Source of the DNA: Marasmius tenuissimus
Lineage: Eukaryota > Basidiomycota > Agaricomycetes > Agaricales > Marasmiaceae
NCBI GenBank assembly: GCA_029532415.1
Contig: JAQOTA010000048.1
Coordinates: 50,001-114,000 of the forward strand
Length of the DNA stretch: 64,000 bases
Reading direction: 5' to 3'
Below are positions 35,849 to 46,876 of the stretch, piece by piece. The notes under the pieces were generated by a model. The model was given only the letters and a program-made list of their open reading frames with translations. It did not search any database and was not told the origin of the DNA. Within the stretch, counting starts at the first letter, position 1; every line of letters begins with the position of its first letter. Made by a program: the position numbers and the translations under genes.

Positions 35849-37411
35849 TGGTAGCAAATATCGGAGGTGGACATCATGCTCTTTTTCATAAACTCGATTA
35901 CCAATAGTTCATCCCCACTCTCGACCTAACCTTTGAATCACTTCAGTATCTATTACACATCTGATCCGGGCCTATGAGGCGGTGGCGAGCCACGCCATAC
36001 CAGCGAGACAGAAGAGGAGCCCTCTGCACTTACATGTAACGAGATTTTAGCCGCCATTATAGACGACGCCCAAAGGAACACTGTGGTCGATCACAGACTC
36101 TCCCATGCCCGAAATTCAGCTTGATAAAGAGGAACGATGTTTTTGAACAACCGAGAGCCGGAACCATCGCGGGAAGCTTCGGTATCCTGACTTCAGTTAT
36201 GGATATAATCCGACATCTAGCAGCCAAGATATTGGTACCGATGGCAGGGAGGCGGGGCTATGAGCATACCTCGATACGTATGCTATGGAGGCGATTTGCG
36301 ATCACAAGCGCAAGTCAGAGGTGTGTCGATCGCTGCGTGTCTGTGAACCATGATGAGAAGATTGGTATGGTAATAGGTATAGACGAACGGAGGTGCTCAC
36401 AATACTTCTAGCCCATCAGAAACGCGGAGAGACAGACAATGGATAATGCGGCATGCAGCGACGACCATAGTGGCCTTGTTGCTAGATATCCGAGACGCGT
36501 GAATAGTTAGAAGCGGATCCGACGCGAACTTCGTAAGGAGGGACATACTTCGACGATGAGAGCCATAACAACGTTGTGGTAGATCATCAAACTAACTTCA
36601 TCGCTGAGACTGACATGCAATATGCCCTCTTTCAAGTTGACAAGAATACTAGGGGCAGCGTCAGACACAGAAACACATCAATAGTTCAATATACTACCTC
36701 ACCTGGAACCGTGATTCAATCCCCGCATCGAGACCTGTCGAACGAAAGTTGAAAGTAGAGCAACAGGCGTTCGACCTTGCCTCCTTTCAGGCCCCTCTTC
36801 GCTCCTGTCTGCTTTTTGTGGGTGACGATCGTGACGTAGGTGCGGTAGACTTTGTCTTCTTGTCGAGTGACTTGTTCAAAGCATTCTTCAATTATGAAAC
36901 AGAGAGACAGTATCCGACCCAGAGCACGATTTGCAGCTATACCGCCCCAGATTGTTGAAGGCGAACATTGAGCACTTCAACAAGCCTCTGGCCATACGAG
37001 CGGCCTAATTAGACTTTTCCTGGGAAGCTGGACTTGCGATAAATGCATCAATTGTGAGGAGCCTAGCGATAGGGAGGGTAGCTTGATGTTAGCTGCATTG
37101 ATGACGAGCAGTCTCGAAGTTCCTATTCATTCAACTCGAACGGTGACCGAGGTCCATTTGTTCCCGGTACCAGTTGGCTTGTGTCTTGTGCGTACTGCAT
37201 TTCATTTTGACTATCGCAGTGATGATGTTGGACTATGAGCTCAGTGCTATAAACTGGAGGTCACCATAGCGAGGAATGGAAAGAGATAAATTAGGCGTGA
37301 ATTTGAGTGAATGCTATGTAGCTGAGCGTGATGAGAGTTTTGCAAAAGGAGGAGCATCGTCACGGTCTCTCACGAGTCACGATCACCACAGCTTGGTCAA
37401 CAACGCCCACC
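35849..37411. other. intergenic, nothing recognised
   Basis: Several short frames occur on the plus strand, none with recognisable domains or splice continuity. No repeats of the neighbouring families were detected. Confidence 0.45.
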
Positions 37412-38387
37412 ATGTCAAAACCCGTCGACATCCTCATGCTAGGTTCTGGCTGGACTTCTACCTTTCTCATACCACTCTGCGACTCTCGGCAGATATCCTA
37501 TGCTGCTACAACTCGGTCTGGCTCAAACGAAACAATCCCATTCACTTTTGACCCCGAATCCGACGACGTTAAGCCCTATAAAGTCCTACCAGATGCTCAG
37601 ACCGTGGTCATCGTCTTTCCTATAACCGTGAAAGGTGGTTCCAAGAAACTAGTCAAGATGTATCAGGACACGAGGAAGAATAAAGAGGCAAAGGCTGGTT
37701 TCATTCAGTTGGGAGCGACCACGATTTGGGGTGTGAGCATGTTTCTATCCTCCAGATTCGATGTAACTGACTATTCTGATCTCATTTCTAGCCTATCCGA
37801 AGAGGCGAAGCTCCATCCAAACCTGTTGCCTTTCAATGGTACGACCGACACAGTCCGATGAACGTAGATGAACGAGGCGAAGAGGAAACAGAGTTGCTCT
37901 CGCTCTCACCCCAAACGTCGACTACCGTGTTAGATTTGGCTGCACTGTGGGGAGGGGGAAGATCCATGAAAGGGTACATCGACAGGGTACTTCCGACGAA
38001 GGAGGTCACGAAGAACAAGGTAGTCTCTCTGGCCGAATCCCCCCGTTCTGGGACTTGCTGACCTTATTCTCTTTCTTGACGTAGGGTAGCATCCATGTGA
38101 TACACGGTGATGATGTCGCGCGAGCAATTGTTGCGGTCCACCTCGACTTCTCAAAATCCGTGGGCCAGAGATGGATATTGAGCGATATGCGGATCTACGA
38201 CTGGTGGGATCTAGCATCTGCATGGAGTGCAGAGAACGATGGTCCTCAGGCTGGATGGGTACGGGAATTGATGAAGGAAGAGGGCATTCGAGGGCTCCCG
38301 AGACAACCTGAACAACTAGGAAGAGCACTGGATGCAAGAGACTTTTGGGAAGTGTATGAAATTTCGCCATTGAGGCGACTGGTTTGA
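37412..38387 (+). CDS. NAD(P)-binding Rossmann-fold protein, epimerase-like
   Basis: Three exons (37412-37732, 37792-38019, 38085-38387) give 283 residues in frame. The N-terminus (VDILMLGSGWTSTFLIPLC) has the Gly-rich turn of a dinucleotide-binding fold. IQLGATTIWG, WYDRHSPMNVDERGEEETEL, VLDLAALWGGGRS and IHVIHGDDVARAIVAVHLDF follow in the order seen in atypical short-chain dehydrogenase/NAD-dependent epimerase-like proteins of fungi. Substrate and pathway are unknown. The ATG chosen is the first immediately before the nucleotide-binding motif and has a CCCACC context. Introns are 59 and 65 bp. Confidence 0.85.
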
Positions 38388-39199
38388 GGTTAGCCTCCTT
38401 GTTGCCTTACTGTTCGAGGAAGACATGACAAGCTACAAGAGCAGGTCTTCCGGTTGTTTCAATACGGTCTTCGTCTGCCGTTTGAGTAAGGCCAGATCGG
38501 CCGACTGTTGTACAGGAGCATAAGAATTGTACATCTACGAGAAAATTGTAACCATCTTGATCGCAGCTCTTATTTTACGCCCGAGGAAACTCGGCACTTA
38601 GACCATGTCTCAAAAAACCTGTGCCTTCTGTCTGTGATTTCTCAAGCAACCGGGACCACGGAAGAAACGAGTCAACGCTTCTCGCACAAGATCAACTCAA
38701 CTCTCGCCTGATGAAAAGCCAGATCCGCGTGTACTTCCAGCCCTTTCAAGCCACCAGCACCACGAGTGAAATTGAACATAAAGATGGTTATCTTCGTACG
38801 CCTCATGTACCATCATCTTCTTGTCGACATGTTCTTGTGTGCCTGCAGTCACTGTTCGTCCTATAATAAAATTGACCAGTGACTGGGGGAGAAAGCACAA
38901 GCTGTGGAATCATGGCCGGCATACGCGATGGGAAAAAGCGGACTCTGGGCGGCCCTTTTGAGAGGTGCGGCCTTCAGCGCCATCACTTCGCTTCGAGCCT
39001 CATCTCCTCTCCCTCCCACCCTGCGGCCTGCGCTTTCCCTCCTCTTCGAATGGGAAGGATCGTCTCTTATTTATGTATGTTTCGAATCAGAATACGCAAA
39101 AAGCTTCTTATCGTTGACATATTCCTCTTTCTCTCAGAAATTCGCGTAGACCTCGTCCGCATCGCGTCTTGTGGCAGATCAAACCCGACACCAGAAAAT
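38388..39199. other. intergenic, promoter region of an F-box gene
   Basis: The frame of the downstream F-box gene stays open leftwards to about 38879, but that stretch has no ATG in a convincing context and no domain. I treat it as upstream region. Confidence 0.45.
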
Positions 39200-40990
39200 A
39201 TGAAAGCCCGAGCCAATATCCGCTCTGGAGCCGGAGGACGAGATAGCAGCAATGAATTCGCGGACACAACGCGACGGCTCATCCAGTCTCCCTACGGCCA
39301 GCAGGAAAGCCATCTCTCCCTCCCTCCCGACACTCAAATGGATCAATATATCCTAAAGCTTCCCAACGAGCTTTTGGAGGAGATATACTACCAAGCTTGC
39401 TTTGAGACACCATCCAGTTTTGCCCTGGAGATTCGCGGATCTCCGGATTTGGTTTGCTCAGCGTTTACCCTGGGACGGGTGTGTCGACGGTGGCGACGGA
39501 TTGTACATTCAAGTTCTCGCCTTTGGTCGTCTTTCTTCATCGACATCACGCGCGTCACCGAGAAGACACGAAATATACTCGATTTTTACATCTCACGAAA
39601 TTTTCGACTACCGCTCAAAGCTTTGGCCATCGTAGATCCAGCAACGGAAGAGGACACCTACGATATGGAAGAGAATTTGATGAATTACTTGGGGGAATCA
39701 CCAGAAATCGCATTGGAGGTGTTGACGACTCTTGTGCAGCTAATGAACCGAGCTCAGGTCGTTGCACTCAGTATCCACTCCAGGATATTATCCCTTCTTC
39801 CTCCCCCATCCTTCACATTCCCCTACCTCCACTCCTTCGCCGAGTACATCGTGGCTGAAGGTGCAGTCGCTGATTGTGGGTGGCTCTCCTCGTTTTGGGG
39901 GTGCATCCATGCAGCTCCTCGACTCGCGCAGGTGTACATCCAGACCCCAGGGAGCTTTACCCACCTCAAGCCGTTCCATAATATCACTTCGTTATTCGTT
40001 CACCATGTTGACACGGACACACTCCTTGCTATGCTATCGGATTGCGGGCGGCTCGAAAAGCTCCGCGTTTATGATGTGCGCGAAGGTGAAGGAAGCGTGT
40101 TCACGGGTATCCCCCTCGACGGAATCGACCTGCCGCTACTCGTCTACCTTAACATCGAGACAAAGCTCTTCCTCGACTATGTACACGAAGCTTTCTCTTC
40201 CCTGACCTTCCCCTCCCTCCTAGAAGTCTCCATCACTTCACACTCCGAACTTTCCCCGGATGAGCTCGATTTATGGGACCCCGAAGTTGACAAGGGCTCC
40301 CTCATATGGCCGGAAGCCTTCACCGATATGATCCAGAGGTCGGGATGTAAACTCCAAATTCTGTCCATCAAAACTCCGTACACCCCCGACCTCTCAGAAT
40401 TAACTATCCTGGGAATCCTTCGGTATTGTCCCTACCTCCGAAGCTTCACATTCAGAGTCTTTGACAAGACGTTTGTGGAGGAGAGATTGTCGCCGAAGTT
40501 TACCTTGGAGGTTCTCACGAGGCTTAGCACTCCACCAAACGACGAACAAGAGAGTGTTTTGTGTCCGAGGCTTACCCGATTGTACATTGAGGAGCCGCTC
40601 GATTTGTTGTCCGAAGGCACGGTCGATAAGATTCGTCGCGCATTGATTCTGAGGACTTCGAGTGCTCTCGTCGAACTCGGGTTGGAGAGTTCGATGAAGC
40701 CACTTGAGGCTGCGTTGATCCGGTTCACGGGTCGTTCGGGGTGGTTTGTACATGAGTCTTGGGAACAATTAGAGGTGATTGGGAGGGTCTTGGCGTTTGA
40801 GGGGGTCAGGTGCATCTTCCAGTGTGTGGAGAGGCCTGTTGTTAAAGCTGGGTATTGGGGTGGCGAGGTCGAGGAAGAAGGCGATGTGGCATTCGAGATT
40901 GAAGCTGAAGAGGATATACACGGTGCCGAGGACGAGCGTGAGGTCAATACAAGTGGCACCGACGCCGAGGTTTTGGGATCAGGCGCCTGA
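39200..40990 (+). CDS. F-box protein, divergent type
   Basis: This is an intronless frame of 596 residues from ATG 39200 (MKARANIRSG). The F-box-like segment (QYILKLPNELLEEIYYQACF ... LGRVCRRWRRIVHSSSRLWS) lies at about residues 45-120. A long Leu-rich half of about 400 residues follows, then an acidic C-terminus (VEEEGDVAFEIEAEEDIHG). It is clearly distinct from the 31.8/34.2 kb pair. The open frame extends further upstream but only with non-ATG starts. Inferred role: SCF substrate receptor. Confidence 0.85.
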   Translation: MKARANIRSGAGGRDSSNEFADTTRRLIQSPYGQQESHLSLPPDTQMDQYILKLPNELLEEIYYQACFETPSSFALEIRGSPDLVCSAFTLGRVCRRWRRIVHSSSRLWSSFFIDITRVTEKTRNILDFYISRNFRLPLKALAIVDPATEEDTYDMEENLMNYLGESPEIALEVLTTLVQLMNRAQVVALSIHSRILSLLPPPSFTFPYLHSFAEYIVAEGAVADCGWLSSFWGCIHAAPRLAQVYIQTPGSFTHLKPFHNITSLFVHHVDTDTLLAMLSDCGRLEKLRVYDVREGEGSVFTGIPLDGIDLPLLVYLNIETKLFLDYVHEAFSSLTFPSLLEVSITSHSELSPDELDLWDPEVDKGSLIWPEAFTDMIQRSGCKLQILSIKTPYTPDLSELTILGILRYCPYLRSFTFRVFDKTFVEERLSPKFTLEVLTRLSTPPNDEQESVLCPRLTRLYIEEPLDLLSEGTVDKIRRALILRTSSALVELGLESSMKPLEAALIRFTGRSGWFVHESWEQLEVIGRVLAFEGVRCIFQCVERPVVKAGYWGGEVEEEGDVAFEIEAEEDIHGAEDEREVNTSGTDAEVLGSGA

Positions 40991-41659
40991 GACTCCAGAA
41001 TTTCTTAGTAACACCGTGACGATCACTGACGCAGGCTATCTCGTTTACTTGTCCGTTTCACCTACCACTTGACTTTGAGGTTTTCTTGTTTATTTTATGT
41101 CAAACAACGCAATTCGCCCTTGTTGGGTCATTTACCTACATTAGTTATTTATAAGAGTCAATCGTCGGTTACAATGGAATCGAGCGTGCATGCCTATAGC
41201 TAGATATCACCTGAAGGTGCATGAGATGTACTTCAATAAACTCGATCGGTGAGCAGGATTCAAACGATAGCAAGTGTTGATTCGACTAGAAAGCTTAGCG
41301 GGCGGCATCGAGTCCGACAAGAGAACAGTTGACAAGCAACAAGCAAGATCTATTCTTAAGCTATACAAGATAATCTGCTGGAGTTGAACAAAGTGGGGAA
41401 ACAGCTCGTGGACAAGACGGAGTCATGACGATAAAGGGTCAGAATGATAAGGGTCGTCGTCGGGAAAGAAGTCAGTAATGTACATGCTTGTGCTGGACGT
41501 CGTCATATGTGCTAATCGTCGAGCGAGAAAAAGGTTGTGTCTGATAGGTAAGTATCAGGCTTCGTGAATGTTGTACTATTCCGGGGGAGGAGTACGAACC
41601 GTCAGCGACTCGTTCCACAGAGAGCCCGAAGAGAAAGCACCTACCCCAATGCCTCAACC
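40991..41659. other. intergenic between convergent F-box genes
   Basis: This AT-richer stretch between two convergent 3' ends holds no supported feature. Confidence 0.5.
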
Positions 41660-42999
41660 CTAGTAAGGCCGGTTGCACGCCCAATCCATCTCCTTTTCGG
41701 CGGAACAATCGTCATGATATTCGATTCTGGCAAAAGGTGCTTGAACAATGGACAGCCGCCCTTCGCGATCGCTCTTTGGGAAAGCTTTGCGTCCAGCTGA
41801 GGCAACAAGTTCGCCCTCGCCGGTCGAATACAAAACGACAAGCTCGACTGCACACGAAGCGAATTTTTCGGTGCAAAGTAGATCGTCAAACTCGTTCCAC
41901 TCGTTACACAGATACTCAAGTCCATTGTGATCAAGGACGTTGAATACAGCGGTACGAAAGTTGGCGGAACCGATCGTCCCGAACATTTGGATCATCTTGT
42001 GAAGCGTGATGGCTGCTATGTCGAGATCCGAATCGAAGTTGCGAAAGCTGAAGATGATTCTTTCGAGGAATGTCAGGGGGCAGACGATATCATAGGTTTC
42101 TGGAGCAAGCCATTGTATATCAGTGACGGCGTCCTGTAGCATGTGGTGCTGGACCTCTCACCTCTTAACTTCCAAGCCTTGTGAAAGTCGAAGGAAAGAT
42201 GTAGCGATTTGGTCTCTTTACAAAGGCCTGTAAGATAAGGCGGCGGGATCGGGGGTAGTCCTCCATCAAGGTAGTGAATAAAGGAGAGGAGTGTGATTTG
42301 CCGAGGAGGGTGGGCACCAATCCAATGATGAAAGGGTGATGGTGCTGTAGGGTAATAAATGGGTTCACCGTCGTTGCAGATAATATGAACTGATTTGAGG
42401 GTGAGAGGAAGGACGCAAGTTGGTACGGACGGCTGGCTATTCCCGTAGGGGTCCGAGTAGTAACCGACTCGAAGTCGGAGGACTCGGAGTTGCGGAAAAG
42501 AGCATATGAAGGTGATTAGGGACGCACTATCTTCGTACTCTAGGCGAAGATCGAGCTCGACAATGGCGGTGAAGGCAGAAGTGAGGCGTGGTACGATGAA
42601 GAAAGCTCGCGAACCATATTGCCTGAGTTCGCCTCCTATGATGCTCAAGCTTTCCAAAGTATTGAGTCTGCGTTTGAGTCGACTGAGTTGCTCCACAGTA
42701 AGGTCCAAGAGACGAACGTCTTCATGCCAGTCCGCAGAACGCCCTCCATCCCCTACGGAGCAAAAACCGTTGAGAGACAAATGCCGGATATAGCTCGCAA
42801 TGTGATTCATTGAGACCAGCTGTTTGCATTTTTCTAGACCGTTGTGATTCATGTTGATTTCAACATTTTCGAAGATGCGTGGTCGGCAAAGAGCCAGCCA
42901 TGCTTTGCAAACGAGAGAGCAAAGGAAAAGCGACTCTTGATCACAATCTTTGAGAATCTGGTCAATAAGCTCGAGAGGTATCGCTAAACGATCGTCCAT
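41660..42999 (-). CDS. F-box protein, short N-terminal F-box type
   Basis: Two exons (42162-42999 and 41660-42099) joined through a 62-bp intron give 425 residues in frame. The F-box is at the very N-terminus (LAIPLELIDQILKDCDQESL ... CSLVCKAWLALCRPRIFENV), typical of the agaricomycete F-box class that begins with MDxxLxIPLELID. The remainder is Leu-rich (LSLNGFCSV, LESLSIIGGEL, LRVLRLRVGYY). The 62-bp intron was preferred over an apparent 28-bp one because only it keeps the frame. Inferred role: ubiquitin-ligase adaptor with unknown substrate. Confidence 0.85.
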
Positions 43000-44801
43000 A
43001 ATGGAAAATGTCCGTTCAGCCGTGCCACTAGAGCCGCATTGTCCTCTTTGGAAGACCGTGGTGACGGGAAGTTGAAGGGAAGGAGTGTGACTGTGACCCG
43101 TGTGACAGCACCTCTCCCTCTCTCCTTCTGACCGCCATCAACACTTGGACTTTTTGCCATTCTTCGTCGTTCAGAAAATCAAATCTGTCACTGTGGCACA
43201 GATTCGGGTCGAAGGAAACGATGATTGAAACTTGAATGCAAGAACTCTACTCGTTACACAGTGAGTTGGTATCTTCTTCCTGCAAATCACCATAAAGCTA
43301 ACCTATGTGCGCGCAGGACACATCCATATATCCACGCAACGACGATATCGAGCCAGCTTGCTCTATATCCTGGGCCTTCCGCGATGGTTATGATGACAAA
43401 CGCGGGTTATGGGCTTAGAGTAGACTCGAGGAATGCCCATATGAGCTGCTAGCTGCCTGGAGCACAAATTCACGGTCTTGAGCTCTATCCTTCTAGGAAA
43501 AGGCAAGCAGGGCCGATTTTTTCTCATGAATATCCCTGCTGACATTCCACGTCTTTTAAAGTCCATGTCCTCATTACGGAGACCCAAAGGCAACTGCGAG
43601 ACCCACATTGAAGACGACCACTTCTCAGGAAACCAGAGGAAGGAATCTACACAAGACAACCTCTCTCCGGTGTCGGCAGCCCTTACCTAGCCTTTGGGTA
43701 TCGGTGCTGCGGGTACGAATGGGGAGCTCTTAGCCCTTCTGACCCCTTTCGACGTGCACCTTGGATGGCGCCTTTTAAAAGGCTTTGGGTATTGCGTAGG
43801 CTCGGCATCAAGGTATGTTCCATTCGCGTTCGGTTCCCCTCTGTTTTCTACATAATCTGCCACGATGAAAATAAGCACTATACTCAACGGCTTCATATAC
43901 CTCTGCTGCGTTTCCGCCTCGGTAGGTAACCGCAGAGGGCCGGGTGACAGGTTTAATTTGCAACCTGAGCAATACCTTTCCCTTTTACCTTTTCCTGCCG
44001 CGAAGGGCCTTATTCTGATCACCTTCACCTCATTTGACAGGATAGGCCCAGGTTCGAACACTCTATAAGCACTCAAGGCGATCTTTGCGTGGTTGGATAA
44101 GGTGCGCGACAATAGCTCTTCCGAGACTCAGAATGTTTTGCTGACGGCGATGAACCCTCAGATCTGCGTCATTGGAATCAAGGAAGATTGCCACAGATGC
44201 CTACCGACTCTCTTATCTCGTCCATCTTCTCTTCACTGCCTTTGCAACCACAGGGCGACTGTTGGTTAGTTCAATGTCACGTGACGTCAGAGGCCGCCTA
44301 AATACCTGAACCTCCACCTGGCCGATAACTCCCCAGCTCGAACAGCCAGGTGATGTTCGTGGCTCAGCACAACACGAGGTCGCGCAAGGCGTCCCCTGAG
44401 CATCAGGAAAGCGGCAAAGCATGGTGAGCTCGTTATCCTCTGTGTGTGTTTCACAAGACATTGACTATTGCGTTGTGTTCAGCTCTTCCACTCCTCTTGG
44501 TGACGGAACCGGGAATTAAGATCTTCTATATTGGATTCTAGATGGATTGTTACACATCACCTACCAATTCTACTTGTTCCGACATTGTTCGCCCTTTCAA
44601 GTTTACGTGCTGATGGTATCACGTGACCATATCGTTACAAGAAGTCTCGACTCCGCTGCCTCTAGTTGATCAGGCGACATCGCAATTACGACTCGATGTG
44701 CTACGGGGTTGAGCGCAGGTTACGATTCAAAGTTTCCTCTCGATGTGCTAGCACCCTTATTCGGATTCGAAGCTCATGTATACATACATTGCAAGTCGTA
44801 A
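43000..44801. other. intergenic, nothing firmly supported
   Basis: A minute two-exon frame with a hydrophobic start at 43865 is possible but too short to call. No transfer RNA or repeat was recognised. Confidence 0.45.
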
Positions 44802-46876
44802 TTAATAAGCTGTACATACACCGATCCTCACTGGCTGAATATAGATTTTTAGGCCTTCTCCTGAGCACCGTAGAACCAAGGTCAACGACGAGCTCAGATG
44901 AGCTAGGGCACGACAAGAAGGACTCACTTCAGCGACCCGTTTACCCTTCCTTCCGAATGTGAGAAGCCCAAGGAAGAACAAGACACCCAGCATGGCGAGC
45001 GCGACAAAGAGCGTCAAGCCAGCACCGAGAAATCCTGCACCAACAGGGCTGATCGTTTGGTGGTGAGACGATGACGCTTGAGAGGCAGCAAGCGCCAGCT
45101 CGGCGCATCCCCGATCTTTCTCGTTACCACAGATCCTGCACCAGTCCGATAAACCCTCAACAGTGGCGGGCTAAGAGAGGAACGTGAATGTGTAAGTGCA
45201 AGTCGCTCATAAATGCTTGACGAACCTGCAAGTGATCCAAGAATTCTTTGAGAGGGACATCATCCGTGCGGTTCATGAACGAGTATGTTTTGTACGCTTC
45301 GTCGTCCGTTCCATTCTTGAAGTTGAATCGGACCACAGGCTCCCCTCCACTCGCCGGCTGGCGTACCTCAAGGGCGACACTTCCGGCGAAGTTGACTATC
45401 AAACTCGCTGAGTTGAGAAAATTTATAGGAACGCAAGGTGAACGAACCGAACCCGGCGAGTTCGGGTTGAGCGTAGGCAACCCCAGTCATATTGAACAGA
45501 GAAACAAAAGGCTTGTACGAGGTAGCCATGTAGACGAACTTTAATGGGTCTGAGGCGTTGGCGATGCTTTCTAGACTTTCGGTAACCGAGGGAATCATCG
45601 TGCGGAAGGGAACTATGCCACAAAGCTCAGAGTTAAACATATGGAAGAGATGGAGAGAGCAGAGACATACTGTTGCCAATACCGTCGAGGGCCGAGTCCG
45701 AGAATACACCATATTCATGCCAGTTAGCAAGGTGTCGACCTTGCTCGAGGAAAGTAGGGGGGAGGTTATTTCGGAATTCCTCGTCGTGGATGTGTGAGAC
45801 GAGCATGAAGTCGAAGACCTGGGAGGCGTTGCTTGGTTTATCGACGGTCCGTTTGTATAGAAGAGAATGAGCCGCTTACATTCCACTATACATAAGGAAG
45901 AAACCCCATAGTTAGCGGTTGCAGAAAGTTGAAGCTAAAAACAAAGTGTTCACCATGTTCTCCAGAGTCACTGGTCGACCGTCGACATAACGAGGTAGCT
46001 GCTCCAGGAACGTCCGATGTTCTTCCTCTTTCTTCTTGAATTCTGATGAGTTATAGAACTCCTTGGTTGACTTGTCGAAAGCTCCACATTGAGTCCAGCC
46101 TTCGAGGGATATGTCGTTGTCAGGCTCCACCGATTCGACTATGAACATCACTGTGAGCGTTTCGACGAGGCGGAAAGGGCAGACAAATGCGTACTAGCGA
46201 CATACTGTAAGGGAATCGATGGTTAGCACTGAATGCGTGAAGAAAGATGAGATCAAATGTACTTGATATCCATTCAGGGGACCAACAACGGTGGTGCCGT
46301 TCGCCAACTTGGTTTGGTAGTCGGTATTGGCGGGAAACATGCCTTGCACAAGGGACATGGCTGAGTTCTGAAGGAAACTCGTCGGATCAGATTATTTTGA
46401 ATAACAATTCAAGAACACAATATACCAGGACAACACCTCCTTCACCTCCAGCATCCGCACGGACTAAGGACGGTGGGGTATTAGAAACATGTAAAACTGC
46501 TAGATAAAATGAACAAATCACCTCGAACCTGCTCTAAATCAACGATCGAGCTGTTGATAGTAGGAATAAAGAAAGGGGAGGACGAGTTGAGGTAACGCTC
46601 TCGCAGGTATTGTCCAAGCAAAAAGTGTTGAACCTAAATCGCGAAGTTGAGTTCATCTTGTTACTCGGCGCGAGTTCAGAACGTCACACTTACATTCCCC
46701 AATGGCGTGATTTTTGTCGCTGTAGGCTTGTATCCGTGAGGGTCTTGGTAGAAACCTGCGTACGTGATTTTGGGCGTGAGTGATTCTGTGGAAGCCGAAT
46801 AGTGAGAAGTGACTATACCTTGACGATCCCCGTGTCTCGCGAGGACCAACGCGCCCAAAACCTTGCTGTCAGACAT
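44802..46876 (-). CDS. histidine-phosphatase-superfamily protein, membrane-anchored, HD motif lost
   Basis: Twelve exons (46819-46876, 46694-46755, 46522-46633, 46426-46463, 46263-46367, 45954-46193, 45880-45885, 45671-45818, 45448-45612, 45226-45407, 44928-45170, 44802-44834) give 463 residues in frame. The N-terminal VLGALVLARHGDRQGFYQD carries the RHG-x-R signature of histidine acid phosphatases. SHIHDEEFRNNLPPTFLEQG and the following GIGNIPFRTMIPSV fit the alpha-domain. Where an HD pair is expected, the protein has MATSYKPFVSLFN. Near the C-terminus, TLFVALAMLGVLFFLGLL is a membrane segment followed by basic residues. A 6-nt exon (Trp-Asn) is needed to keep the frame. The last exon is uncertain: an alternative acceptor would end the gene at 44849 with a 67-bp final intron. 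Confidence 0.85.

Noticed and set aside
38879..39199. upstream extension of the 39.2-kb F-box frame
   Set aside because: The frame is open but starts at GTG, and the extra residues show no F-box-related sequence.
42120..42161. apparent 28-bp intron in the 42-kb F-box gene
   Set aside because: It is too short for a fungal intron and breaks the frame; a 62-bp intron using the same donor keeps the frame and joins homologous segments.
43865..44068. very small secreted-protein candidate with a hydrophobic start
   Set aside because: A two-exon model gives only about 38 residues, without cysteine pattern or relatives that I recognise. Chance occurrence is likely.
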